A stretch of 64,000 nucleotides of DNA from Candidatus Lindowbacteria bacterium RIFCSPLOWO2_12_FULL_62_27 (GCA_001784175.1 MFPR01000026.1:62001-126000), one strand, 5' to 3'; shown: positions 39,201 through 46,998, counted from the stretch's first letter. A program made the numbers and translations. The notes: generated by a model from the sequence alone, not told the origin.

Positions 39201-39833
39201 GGCCGGCGCCACAACCGGCGCGGGTGTGGGCGCTGCGGCCGGAGATTCTCCGGCGGTTACGGCCTTGACTTCTTCCTTCGGCGCCGCTTGCGCGGGCGCT
39301 GGGGCCGGTTTTGGCTCCTCCTTCTTGGCCGCCGCCTTTACGGGTTTTTTCGCGGGTGCAGGTTTGGGTTTCTCCTTGGCCGCAGGTTTCGGCTTCGGTT
39401 TTTCCTCGGGCACCGCGATGATGATGTCCTCCATGATGACTTCCACCGGCGCCGGCGCGGGCTTGGCAACCGGCGTGACCACGGGCTCTGCGGCTGGGGT
39501 GGCTGCGGGTGCAGGAGCGGGTGCAGCAGCGGGAGCGGCCACGGGCGCCGCGGTCGGCGCCGACTCGACGAGCTTGCCCTGGCGCCGCAGTTCGGTCGTG
39601 ACTTCCTCCATGAGCTTCTTCGCCCGCTCGTGCTTCGGATTCTGCTTCAGGGTCTGCTCAAGATACAGGTAGGATTCCTCATATTTTTCCGCGACGTAGG
39701 CCTTGAGCGCCGAACTGAACAACTCGTCGGAACTTGCGGCCAGCGCCGGCATCGCGGCCGACGCGGGGATCGCTGTCGCCGATCCGAGAAGCAGCGCGGC
39801 GATGAACGCCCAACCCCACGCCCCGCGCATCAT
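33228..39833 (-). CDS. pilQ: Giant PilQ-type secretin fused to ComEA-like HhH domains
   Basis: This 2201-aa protein is about three times the usual PilQ length. In order it has: a signal peptide; a TPR-like region (34-75); a long Pro/Ala/Lys-rich stretch to about 255; an AMIN domain (about 262-375); Ig-like segments, the clearest at about 517-628; an STN/N0 domain (633-740, SLDFKDAVVVDVIRTLAQLG); about nine secretin-N (N1-like) domains; and a secretin domain (1568-1808, PQVLIDATILEYTL to LMIFISPHVITN, including VPFLKEIPVVGNLFKS). Then come two HhH pairs (1824-1966), a Pro-rich spacer and a last HhH pair (2138-2201, MDINTASLEDLQKLPGID). PilQ is the outer-membrane gate for the type IV pilus and for DNA uptake. 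Its start overlaps the upstream gene by 4 nt. DNA binding at the gate is inferred. Confidence 0.92.
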   Translation of the reverse strand: MMRGAWGWAFIAALLLGSATAIPASAAMPALAASSDELFSSALKAYVAEKYEESYLYLEQTLKQNPKHERAKKLMEEVTTELRRQGKLVESAPTAAPVAAPAAAPAPAPAATPAAEPVVTPVAKPAPAPVEVIMEDIIIAVPEEKPKPKPAAKEKPKPAPAKKPVKAAAKKEEPKPAPAPAQAAPKEEVKAVTAGESPAAAPTPAPVVAPAETAKAPEPPKEEKPVAVAPPTEAAPATPTTAAAPAAPAAPKETSGTPVLRFGSEKPPAGDEPSVYGLEVYGEPGAPVVFIRTTDGVDFLPNPVASPPMMSIDLPGAVDRLPRKSYDIKRGPILRIRHSQFSTFPIMTARVVLDLLRGSDQPAVEAGRGGIWVRFGGASPPEALAGAPPAAPAVTEPAAAPTPTVEIGPLYAFTNLIGAGQSVAVSRKAAPVGVKVVDAASAQPVIDLPVTFELMSGEGSLSGSAADGVQKIKVNTNKSGVAEAPLAVGRKIEPISIKVSAGDPAKFNLVEMVIPVIVTAGPPVHLEKVSGDGQEAIAGDELKDHLVTRVTDEYGNPVIGAKVQYTILKGNGRLDTIKFNDPRDNEAVSDTAGLARCEVWVLGVEAGEQLVEASLIGGAGTSERVLFTAKSGQRIVSLDFKDAVVVDVIRTLAQLGNMNVIFDLEYDDAKKKFVVPFLDHKGAEKKVEIPPLTIHVVDVTVLEALDMVLESSGLTRVTEGNTVRIIAKTRAVGRPLPVVSDTPQTGGKFVTHVFELKYTTAENIVKLLTEFVEKDGGQIVADPLSNRLLVIQTADNVKKVANILAVLDVSTAKTQESYLEVRTYQLKNASASEMASRLSDILKQSGKFEFTVINSDLSITKLGVISYDQLRLTRRVRGKSGEGITDEQFVKQSLLLNIMTVNPAKNTVTILSTREVLFLMGQVIESLDVKTAYSDTVTREFRFFYLDTETADALIHKHLSVGGTYRHYPEFNSYLVNDRRDVVLELENAVNALDKGAKKLAIYRLKFLDPTNLTSFLGNIIPSPPAAAQEERKRVTATNTGTGEWVWEESVTAAATKEISRGWWLVDKDNKLVIVYDAPAIVENVLRLLEQADNTKTFIRAYEVKNMRVADAAEVLRQFLGLRDARTGAQRFFTTQIFEGTRSTATTSQAISFFRSLTDALDQPAILPLDRANSLLVLAREDVQSAVAAVLPQIDIQMTPGLEIQILDITPLRSYLVIPPQTVTAKTNQSGDAVWTFSTPGSEQLVFRTEIAELVKTMLSPSGMIFITLAQDRLYLIIRDMPPNIEAFKDFVGKMKSYRDLEFKLYKIQNTSAVAIANALAGFVTSSDQAGLTPGKIYGIINLIQSTNTVIVQAPKESIEQIERLIQEMDQPGVGTTPGFTTKVYQMKNVTAADAAVLLSSLFTGSMVSAGGISSGIVGVVRSLAGPNLVIVATLESNIPMVNGMVANIDIATPAPPDFISRSFVLRYIKPSEMANILKGKSKVTEVTVKSSTGKGAAGAAGEITTSAQEGNFDPLVTTSKPASTQSQLFASITADDRLNILTVLAPPAQMNEIHKIIDAHDRPAPQVLIDATILEYTLDDNDQRGINFITNPDALRASGGAQKSVFDPSQLTGKEGKLGMEFSPSLLGAGTYRAILNTAQARVLFEFLTSTNRTEILATPKVTTLNNQKAKILLGQTVRVRLDQTSVTGVVSSATEPVDATLSLEITPTISSERTVELDIVVTINEFSATPVAGTVLTIDRREASSKILLGDAQTLVLGGVIRDKKTLSNSGVPFLKEIPVVGNLFKSKTEKKLKTELMIFISPHVITNLPEATQVTKEVAKSLQQITPFPVNINTSSIAEISELPGLRSDVDPDQPFRLAQRIVARREQFGPYQALEHLMTVPGLTRVIFDDVVYRIEYKVDPNVVSLQELVRIKGINLGMAQKIVEERKARGIFRSEEEFEALMLGLGMNKGLYQRFIKPVIIIRGTGLGDLTLAPPQEQKLPPLPYVPSEPARTAPAPAPAPAPTPAPPVVVPKVAPTRPRSLAPPPQPEQRPATAPAPAPATTAPMTAAPAPQPKPVAPAPQPKPAPLAAPAPQQKQPTAPPPPPPPPPPAAAEPEPEPAPTPKEEPYDASLPPPEIKSSTPPQQASPEQQGKMDINTASLEDLQKLPGIDEYRAKMIDAYRYTYGKFKTISDLKQVPDITDEIFEQVKDKIYVSR

Positions 39834-42800
39834 TCGCCGAGAACCCTCAACACTTTTTCTAGCCGCGCCCGGAGCGACGTCGCCTCCGGATGGCCCGGAT
39901 GCTCGGCGATGAACTGCTCAATCGCCGTTTTCGCCGCGCGGTACTCGCCCTTGTCGACCAGTGCCTGAACGTCCGCCATGCTCGGCGCCGCGGCCGCCGC
40001 AGGTCTTTGCCTCTCGACCGGCGTCGGCTGCGTGAGGGTCGGCGTCGGCGCTCCGGCGCCGGGCCGGAGCGTGATGTGAAGGAGATTCGCGCGGGAGAGG
40101 ATGGAATAAGCGTACGCGGCGTCGATCTTGAGCACCAGCCGCGTCGCTTCGCCGCCGTCCCCCGCAAGTTTCGCGGCCCGGAGGCCGGGCAGGTCGAGCG
40201 CGTCGTAGTCGTAGACGCGGAGCAGGCCCGTCTGCGGCAGCGAAATCACGAGCGCGCTCAAGCCGGACCCGAATTGCGTCGGCTGCGACGCGCGATAGTC
40301 GATGGGCCCCGACGCCACGACGTACACGTCGGTGCGGTCGGGCGCCGCCTTGAAAAACAGGCCCTCCGCGCGCGGACGCCAGTCGCTCACGGGCGGCTCC
40401 CGAAGCGCCGGCGCCGGCGCGCCTTTCACCTGGATGGTGATGCGGCCAGCCTCGGGATACACGAGATATCCTTCCGACACGCCCCGCGTGAACATCTGCG
40501 GCGTAAAAGAAGACGGCGTCAGGGCGGTCGGCCGGGCGCCGGCCCCGCCGATGTCGATCTGGACCGGCTGGCCGATGCTGCGCGCGTCCTCGACGGGATT
40601 GCCGTAGGCGTCCAGCGCGGTGACGCGAACCCGGAACGGCTCGCCCGCGATCACCTGGTCGAGCACGTCGACCCGGAAGGTCGCCGCGCTGCCGGGCAGG
40701 ACCTCCACGGTGTTGGACCGGCCGCTTCCGCGGCGGTCCTCGGTCGAGGCTGTGATTTCAGTCTTGCCGGACGATGCGAGCGTGACGGAGACGATGGCGA
40801 TTCCCTCGGAGAAATTTCCGGCGTGGATCACGTCGGGCGATATTCTATTCTGCCCGGTGGACGCCAGCAGAATTTTCCCGGGCTCGTCGAATTCACGGAT
40901 CAGATTGTAGTACATGTCCTGCGCCTCGATCCGCACCGGAAACGGCTCGCCCGCTCGGACCTTGGGCGCGACCGACACGAGGAACTGCGACAGCGGGCCG
41001 GCGTTCACTTTCAGGTGCCCCGACTGGCCGGCGGCCGTGCCGAACCGCTCGCTCGCGGTGAGCAGGATGCGCTCGGCGACGAAGGACCGAAGTTCCACCT
41101 GGGCGACGCCGTCTTTGAACGCGGCCGGTGCCACCTGCGCCGGCTGGACCTCGCCGATTCCGGAGGACTGGATGAGAATGCCGCTGCCGGACCGGTGATA
41201 GTCGGTGACGGTGTTGCCGTAGGCGTCCCTGGCCGTGACGGCGATCCGGTAGGGCGCGCCGGCTCTTGCGGCGGCCGGCGTGGTCACATCAAAATGATGC
41301 AGCGCGGCCGGCATGACTTCGATCGGTCCTGACAGCGCGCGCTTGCCGCGGCCGCTCGGAAGTTCCGCGATCACGCGGACCGTGCCCGTGCGGTAATAGG
41401 GGAGGGTGGCGGAGGATTTGCCGTAAGCAAATGATGCGGCCGGAATTTCCGTCGCGGCCGGCGCCTGCGGGCCGTCGACCTGCACGAGCACGCTCCCCTG
41501 GCCGAACTCGGCGACGGGGTTTCGGTAGGCGTCGATCACCGTCAGCGCGACGGGAATGCCGGAACCGGCCGTCGCCACGGACGCGGTTGTGATCTCAACG
41601 TCGGCCGGCATGCCCGGCCGGACCCGCACTTGGATCGGCTCGGACCGGAGAAGCCCCCCGGCGTCCTGGGCGGTGATCCGGATGTCTTCGGCCACGTTGT
41701 AGGACACTTTGCGTTCGATGATGGCTTTCACAAATGAGTGCGGCGCGATTTCGATCGGCGTTGTCCGTACGGTCCCCTGGACCGTCAGGAGAATCGTGCC
41801 TTCCGGAGACTTGGACGGGTTGCCCTTGGAATCGACGGCGCGGATTTTGACCGCAAAAGGCGCTCCGGCGTCGGCCTCTCCGGGCGCCGAAAGTTCCAGC
41901 CGGCGTGGCCGCCCGGGCTGGATGTCGACCGTGCCCGAAACGCCGGACCGCCGGGTGCCGGGTTCGGATGCGGCGAGAAGGATCTGTTCGGTTTTCGGAT
42001 AGGTGAGCCGCACAAAGGCGACGCCCTTCACGAACAACTTGGCGGGCAATTCCGACGGCGACGGCGAGGCGGTGCCGTCGGCGGAGAGGTAGACGACGGT
42101 GCCGATGGCGTCGTAATCCATGACGACATTGCCGAATTCATCGAGCGCGGTGATCGCGACATCGAAAGGCTCATCGACGGGCACGGCGGGAGGCGCCGTG
42201 ATCTGAAAGCGGTGCGGTGCGCCGGAGGCGACGGACAGTTTCGACGGGGCCTTGCCGACCACGCCGGTTTTCGGGTCGCGCGCGCGGACTTCGACCTCGC
42301 CGGTGCCGGTGTAGGTGACGGCGGCATCGGCCACGCCGTCGCCGAACTGCGCCGGCATCACGCGCGTCGGCGTCAGCCGGCCGAACCCGTCGCTCGACAG
42401 GATCACGCCCTCGGTCTGCTTGTTGAATTCCTTGATGATGTTTCCGAACGCGTCCAGCGCCATGATCGTCAGCCGGAAGGGCACGCCGGCCCGCGCGGTC
42501 GCGGGCTGCGTCACGCGGATTTCGCTGAGCTTGCCGGGCGCCACCACGAACGGGGCGCTCCGGGCCTCGATCCGGCCGACTGCGCCGCTCGTGGACCGCG
42601 CGACAAGCTCGATTCGCTCGGCGACCTTGTAGATCATCTGAAGTTCCGCGACGCCGCGCACAAAGGATCTCGGCAGAACCGACTTCGGCCAGATCTCACC
42701 CCGGCCGGACACCGAAATATCCATTTCGATCGACCGGCGGTCCATGTCGGTCACCACGTTGCCGAACCGGTCCCGCACTTCCAGTTTCACCCCGAAGGGT

Positions 42801-42946
42801 TCGCCGCATACGGGATTGGCGGGCACGGTCCACACCACGGCCGCAGGCTCGCCGGCCTGTACCTCAAGATCGGCCGCCTTCGCCGGCAAGGAGAAGCACA
42901 GCAGGATTGCCGCCAGCGCGCCCATGTGTCCGCGTAGGAGGATCAT
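39830..42946 (-). CDS. Secreted Ig-repeat protein with AMIN-like domain and TPR, in pil operon
   Basis: This 1038-aa exported protein has a signal peptide ending near residue 25 (LPAKA). It then has eight tandem Ig-like units of about 95-100 residues, each with a version of AGEPFRVRVTALDAYGNPV. At about 869-960 lies an AMIN-like domain (VYVVASGPIDYRASQPT to LHITLRPG); AMIN domains attach secretins and amidases to peptidoglycan. The last 50 residues form a TPR-like helix pair (MADVQALVDKGEYRAAKTAI). It overlaps pilP and the secretin gene by 4 nt each. I do not know this architecture from standard pilus operons. A cell-wall scaffold or collar around the long secretin is a reasonable inference. 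Confidence 0.8.
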   Translation of the reverse strand: MILLRGHMGALAAILLCFSLPAKAADLEVQAGEPAAVVWTVPANPVCGEPFGVKLEVRDRFGNVVTDMDRRSIEMDISVSGRGEIWPKSVLPRSFVRGVAELQMIYKVAERIELVARSTSGAVGRIEARSAPFVVAPGKLSEIRVTQPATARAGVPFRLTIMALDAFGNIIKEFNKQTEGVILSSDGFGRLTPTRVMPAQFGDGVADAAVTYTGTGEVEVRARDPKTGVVGKAPSKLSVASGAPHRFQITAPPAVPVDEPFDVAITALDEFGNVVMDYDAIGTVVYLSADGTASPSPSELPAKLFVKGVAFVRLTYPKTEQILLAASEPGTRRSGVSGTVDIQPGRPRRLELSAPGEADAGAPFAVKIRAVDSKGNPSKSPEGTILLTVQGTVRTTPIEIAPHSFVKAIIERKVSYNVAEDIRITAQDAGGLLRSEPIQVRVRPGMPADVEITTASVATAGSGIPVALTVIDAYRNPVAEFGQGSVLVQVDGPQAPAATEIPAASFAYGKSSATLPYYRTGTVRVIAELPSGRGKRALSGPIEVMPAALHHFDVTTPAAARAGAPYRIAVTARDAYGNTVTDYHRSGSGILIQSSGIGEVQPAQVAPAAFKDGVAQVELRSFVAERILLTASERFGTAAGQSGHLKVNAGPLSQFLVSVAPKVRAGEPFPVRIEAQDMYYNLIREFDEPGKILLASTGQNRISPDVIHAGNFSEGIAIVSVTLASSGKTEITASTEDRRGSGRSNTVEVLPGSAATFRVDVLDQVIAGEPFRVRVTALDAYGNPVEDARSIGQPVQIDIGGAGARPTALTPSSFTPQMFTRGVSEGYLVYPEAGRITIQVKGAPAPALREPPVSDWRPRAEGLFFKAAPDRTDVYVVASGPIDYRASQPTQFGSGLSALVISLPQTGLLRVYDYDALDLPGLRAAKLAGDGGEATRLVLKIDAAYAYSILSRANLLHITLRPGAGAPTPTLTQPTPVERQRPAAAAAPSMADVQALVDKGEYRAAKTAIEQFIAEHPGHPEATSLRARLEKVLRVLGE

Positions 42947-43839
42947 TCGCCCCCCAAGTCCAGGCCGCCGCCACCGCCCGCGCCGCCACCGCCGCCACCC
43001 GCGCCCCCGCCGTCCGATTTCGTCTCTTCCTCCTCCGCTTCCTCGTCCGTCACTTCCTCGTCCGCCGCGGCCCCCTCGTCGGCTGCCGCTTTTTTCTTCT
43101 TGGATTTTTTCGTCTCCTCGGCGTCGCCGCCCTCTTCACCCTTGGCCTTGCCCTCGCCTCCCCCGCCCTCCTCGCCCTCCTCGAGCTTCACCGTCGCTTT
43201 CTTGCCGTACCGCGCGTCGTACTCCCAGTTGGACCGCGTCTTGTAGGCGTTGGAGGCCAGCGCTTCCCTGAGATCGTCCAGACCGTACTCCTGCGGGAGA
43301 TACACGGGCGCGGGCAGAAGGCCCTCCTCTTGGACCGTGATGCGGCTGCGGCCGATCTCCACGACTTTCTTTTGCGTCCCCCGGATGTTCTTCCCCTCCA
43401 GCACCACGATCGCGACCCCGTTGACTTCAATGAGCGCGCTCCGCCGCTGCGCCGCATAGGAGTAGACGGTGCCGATGAGATCGATGCCGGTCACGTCGGT
43501 CACCTTGTCCTCCTTGTCCAGCCCCGTCTGCTCGAACACGCCGAAGGGCAGGAAGGGATTGTGCTGCCGGAGAAGCCGGACATCGTAGGACATCTGGGCG
43601 GCCGCGGCGGGGGGAGGCGGCGGTTTCGGCTTGTACCGCCGCATCTGCTCCTCGACTCGGGCCCGCACGGTCCGGGCGTCCTCGAGACCGTACAGCACAA
43701 GGAAATTGGGCTCGAACGCGAAGAGATCGACCAGGCCCTGTGTGACGTAGACGTTTCCCAGGAGCGTCACCCAGAACAGGATCTTCAGGACCGGCACTTT
43801 CGCGTTGATCTTGAAAAATACGTCCTTCAATTTGCCCAT
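42943..43839 (-). CDS. pilP: Type IV pilus inner-membrane lipoprotein/GspC-like protein PilP
   Basis: This 298-aa protein has one N-terminal membrane span (about 18-40, VLKILFWVTLLGNVYVTQGL) instead of the usual lipobox, then a Pro-rich stretch and a PilP/GspC homology-region-like beta domain (about 100-175: NPFLPFGVF, GIDLIGTVYS, SALIEVNGVAIVV). PilP links the PilN-PilO ring to the secretin. The C-terminal 80 residues are acidic and Lys-rich, ending in a Gly run, which is not typical. It sits between pilO (1-nt gap) and the Ig-repeat gene (4-nt overlap). The assignment rests on domain pattern plus operon position. Confidence 0.82.
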   Translation of the reverse strand: MGKLKDVFFKINAKVPVLKILFWVTLLGNVYVTQGLVDLFAFEPNFLVLYGLEDARTVRARVEEQMRRYKPKPPPPPAAAAQMSYDVRLLRQHNPFLPFGVFEQTGLDKEDKVTDVTGIDLIGTVYSYAAQRRSALIEVNGVAIVVLEGKNIRGTQKKVVEIGRSRITVQEEGLLPAPVYLPQEYGLDDLREALASNAYKTRSNWEYDARYGKKATVKLEEGEEGGGGEGKAKGEEGGDAEETKKSKKKKAAADEGAAADEEVTDEEAEEEETKSDGGGAGGGGGGAGGGGGLDLGGE

Positions 43840-43840
43840 G

Positions 43841-44398
43841 TCAGACCTCCGTCAACGTCGACGAATAGACGTTGGCGATAATACTAATGGTAAAACTTTG
43901 AAGTTTCGTGCCGGGAGCCAGCGGGTCGGGGCTGATGTTGATCGAAGAAATGTCGATCAGCCGCTCGTAGTTTTCAATGCGCCACAGAAATTCAACGAGC
44001 TGGAACCAGTAACAGGTGAACTGTATCCTGAGAATTTCCGCCTTCCAACCCTCGCCGCGATCCCTGCTTTCCTCCGGCTGTATGCCCTTGATCCGGACGC
44101 CGGCCCGCGCCGCCAGTTCCTGCATTTTGGCGATCAGCTCGAACGACCCGGCCTCCGTCGGCAACACCTTTTTCAGCTCCGCCAGGCGGTACTTCAACAG
44201 GTCGACCTCGCCGGCGAGCTCACTCATATTTTCGGCTTTTTTGTGCGCTGTCCTGAGTTCCTTCACCAGAGTGCTGATCTGCTCCTCGCGCTTCTTGTGC
44301 TCGTCGTACATCGGCACCACGAACATCCAGATCAGGCCGCCGACCGCGGCGACCCCCAGAAACCCGAGGGCCTTCTTGTCGCTCTCCTTGAGTTCCAT
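43841..44398 (-). CDS. pilO: Type IV pilus alignment protein PilO
   Basis: This 185-aa protein has one membrane span (about 10-30, ALGFLGVAAVGGLIWMFVV), a coiled coil (about 32-80, rich in Lys/Glu with heptads) and a ferredoxin-like periplasmic domain with the typical PilO segment ELAARAGVRIKGIQP and WFQLVEFLWRIENYERLIDI. PilO pairs with PilN to form the inner-membrane alignment ring. It follows the pilM-pilN fusion after 3 nt and precedes pilP by 1 nt. Length and order are standard. Confidence 0.92.
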   Translation of the reverse strand: MELKESDKKALGFLGVAAVGGLIWMFVVPMYDEHKKREEQISTLVKELRTAHKKAENMSELAGEVDLLKYRLAELKKVLPTEAGSFELIAKMQELAARAGVRIKGIQPEESRDRGEGWKAEILRIQFTCYWFQLVEFLWRIENYERLIDISSINISPDPLAPGTKLQSFTISIIANVYSSTLTEV

Positions 44399-44401
44399 CG
44401 G

Positions 44402-46882
44402 TTATGCGCCTCCCGCGCCCGGCACGGGCGCGGATTTGGCGGCGGCTGCGTGGTTGACTTGGAGGGTGAAATCGACCTCGAAGGTCTTGCCGGTCGGACC
44501 CTCGACCTCCCGCGGGCTGGGGCGGTTGACCAGCGTGAAGAGGTCCTTGGTCAGCTCCGGCGTCTGAAACCGTTTGCCGATGCCCGGGATTTCCGCAAGG
44601 CTGTTCGTCACGATCCTCAGGTCAATCCGCTCTTTCGTCGGCATCGTCAACGACCGGACCGCCGCGTTTTCCGGAATGGTCCGGTCCAGCGCCGAGAGGA
44701 CGGCCATCCACATGGCGCGGGACCCGAGGAGGTTCGCGATGGATTTCTCCAGATCGTTGACGGTCTTCTGGTCCTTTTCGAGCTGCCGGGTCCGCGTGAC
44801 CACGGGATCGAGTTCCTGGATGTCGGACTGGATCTTGGCGTGAAGCGTCTTGGTGTTGTGGACGGTCATGTAGGCGGACAGGCCGCCGAGCACGAGCAGG
44901 AGGCCGGCGGCGATCCCGAACCATTTCACGTCTTTCCCCATGGACCGCATGCGCCGGATGGCCAGGATGTTTTCGGGCAGCATGTCGATGTCGAGGGGCG
45001 TTCCGTCCAGGATTCGCATGCCCATGCCAAGGGCCGCCGCAAATGCCTGTGGATTGTCCTGCGACTGGCCTGACGGCACGGTCACTTTGCCTACCGGGTC
45101 AAAGACCGTCACCGGGACGTTCAGTTGCGTCGACAAATATTCGGCCAGGCCTTTCAGCGCGGCGCCGCCGCCCGAGAGATGGACCCGCTTGATTTCTCCG
45201 CCGCCGAGCTGGCCGACAAAATAATCGAAGGACCGCCGAAGCTCAGTGGCCAGACGGTCCGCAATCGGCTTGACGGCGGCTGTGAGCTTGTCCTTGTCGA
45301 CTTTGATGTCTTCCTTTTCGCTCTCGAATAAACTGAATACCTCGCCATCCTCAGCCTTCGCCGCGCCGAGCGATTTCCCTCCCGGTCCGCCCGGCGGCGC
45401 CGGCGCCGGCGGTTTGGGGCCGGGCAATCCCAGTCCGGGTGGGGGCGGCGCTTTCAATCCGGGCGGGGGTGGAGCCCCGGGCGGAGCCGGGGCCGCTGTC
45501 GGCGGTTTGGGCAACGAAAGCGCCGGGGGCTTGAGTGTCGGCGCCGCCGGAGGTTTCGGCGCAGCAGGCGCAACAGGCGCGGTCTGCGTGGGTGCCGGGG
45601 GTTTCATCATCGGTGGCTGCGGCAGCGCGACTTCAGTTACTTTCTTCGGTATCTCTTGAGCCGGCGCGGCCGCCGGCTTTTCAGCGGTGGGTGGCGCGGG
45701 AGGTTTCAATCCACCCGCGGCCGTCGCCCCAGGCAGGGGTGCCGCAAGTCCCGGCGCTTTGGGCGGCGTCAAGCCCCCGGCCGATGGCGGTGTGAGCCCG
45801 CCCGCGGCCGGCGCCGGCGCCGCAAGTCCCGGCGCTTTCGGCGGAATCAGCCCGCCGGCGGCCGGCGGGGCCATGGATGGCCCCGTCCCTGCCGTCCGCG
45901 ACGCCAAGGATGGCGTCGCCCCAGGCAGGGGGGGCGTCAGCCCCGGCGCTTTGGGCGGCGTGAGTCCGCCCGCGGCGGCGGGCCCCGCCAATCCAGGCGC
46001 CTTGGGCGCCGCCAGTCCGGGAGACTTGGCCGTTGGCATCGACGCTCCGGGCGCTTTGGGCGAGGCGAGTCCGCCGGGCGTCCGCCCCTCGCCTTCGAGA
46101 GAGGCGAGATCCGCCTGGATGGCTTTGACCTCGGCATGTTTGATCTTGAGTACCTCGGCCTTGTCCTCCGGGATGCCCAGGCGCTTCGAGATGATCTCGG
46201 TGAAACTTCGGCCGGCGATGGGCACGCTTCTGGTGAAAAACACTCTCTGATTCTTGATGAACGCGATGTCGGTTGTCCCCGCGCCGATGTCGACGAAGAC
46301 CTCCGAGATGTCTTCCTCTTTTTCGTCCTTCAGCTCCCCATGATAATACAGGGAAAAAAGGGCCAGGGTCGTGACATCGACGATCAGGACCTCCAGTCCC
46401 GCGTCTTCGATGATCGTTACCATGCTGTCCAGCTTGTCCCGCTTGATCGCAACGAGAAGCACCTCGAAGCCGTTGTCCTTCTTTCGCGCCTCGCACCAGT
46501 CCAGCGACACCTCGTCCAGCGGAAACGGTATGTGCCCCTCCGCCTCGTGCCGGACCACCCCTTCCAGCCGGTCCTTGGGGATGCCTTGGAAGGTCAGATA
46601 GCGGATGATGACGGACTGGGCCGGCAGGGCGAAAATCGCGTTTTGTTTTCGGAATTTGTGTTTGTCCACGAGGGCCTTCAGAAGCTCCGCGGCCTTGGCC
46701 TCAAAGTCCTTCCCGGCAAGACCCGCCGGCATGGGCAGACTGTCCCACACGTCGACCTTGTACTTCCCGCCGCCCCCGGTCAGACGGCAGACCTTCACCG
46801 CTGACGCGCCGATGTCCACGGCGAGACACGACTTCTTGCCGAACTTGGGCAGACCGGTCAATGCCGGCAGCTTGAATGCCAT
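44402..46882 (-). CDS. pilM-pilN: PilM-PilN fusion with a proline-rich insertion
   Basis: This 826-aa protein combines two usually separate subunits. Residues 1-260 are the first half of PilM, an actin-like ATPase (CLAVDIGASAVKVCRL, FVDIGAGTTDIAFI). Residues 262-504 are a low-complexity insert built of repeated GGLTPPKAPGLAAP-like units. Residues 505-640 are the second half of PilM (RVHLSGGGAALKGLAEYL, PQAFAAALGMGMRI). A basic stretch and membrane span (651-672, WFGIAAGLLLVLGGLSAYM) then start PilN, whose coiled coil and ferredoxin-like domain end at 826. In usual systems PilM binds the cytoplasmic tail of PilN; here they are covalently joined. GAGGG precedes the ATG. It is the first gene of the pil operon. 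Confidence 0.92.
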   Translation of the reverse strand: MAFKLPALTGLPKFGKKSCLAVDIGASAVKVCRLTGGGGKYKVDVWDSLPMPAGLAGKDFEAKAAELLKALVDKHKFRKQNAIFALPAQSVIIRYLTFQGIPKDRLEGVVRHEAEGHIPFPLDEVSLDWCEARKKDNGFEVLLVAIKRDKLDSMVTIIEDAGLEVLIVDVTTLALFSLYYHGELKDEKEEDISEVFVDIGAGTTDIAFIKNQRVFFTRSVPIAGRSFTEIISKRLGIPEDKAEVLKIKHAEVKAIQADLASLEGEGRTPGGLASPKAPGASMPTAKSPGLAAPKAPGLAGPAAAGGLTPPKAPGLTPPLPGATPSLASRTAGTGPSMAPPAAGGLIPPKAPGLAAPAPAAGGLTPPSAGGLTPPKAPGLAAPLPGATAAGGLKPPAPPTAEKPAAAPAQEIPKKVTEVALPQPPMMKPPAPTQTAPVAPAAPKPPAAPTLKPPALSLPKPPTAAPAPPGAPPPPGLKAPPPPGLGLPGPKPPAPAPPGGPGGKSLGAAKAEDGEVFSLFESEKEDIKVDKDKLTAAVKPIADRLATELRRSFDYFVGQLGGGEIKRVHLSGGGAALKGLAEYLSTQLNVPVTVFDPVGKVTVPSGQSQDNPQAFAAALGMGMRILDGTPLDIDMLPENILAIRRMRSMGKDVKWFGIAAGLLLVLGGLSAYMTVHNTKTLHAKIQSDIQELDPVVTRTRQLEKDQKTVNDLEKSIANLLGSRAMWMAVLSALDRTIPENAAVRSLTMPTKERIDLRIVTNSLAEIPGIGKRFQTPELTKDLFTLVNRPSPREVEGPTGKTFEVDFTLQVNHAAAAKSAPVPGAGGA

Positions 46883-46982
46883 GCGTCCCTCACGCTTTTG
46901 TCCAGCGTTTTCGGGCCCCCCTTGGGCCCGGTCAAGCGTTCGTACTGATCGTGCAGCTACACCCGTTCCAACTCATGTAACA

Positions 46983-46998
46983 TGTGATGCAGATCACA
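46983..46998. promoter_or_regulatory. CRP/FNR-family operator-like palindrome
   Basis: TGTGATGCAGATCACA fits the CRP consensus TGTGA-N6-TCACA exactly and is symmetric over six bases per arm. It lies in the divergent region, 101 nt upstream of the pilM-pilN ATG and 244 nt upstream of the NCS1 start. Whether it serves pil, NCS1 or both cannot be told from spacing alone. Confidence 0.6.
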
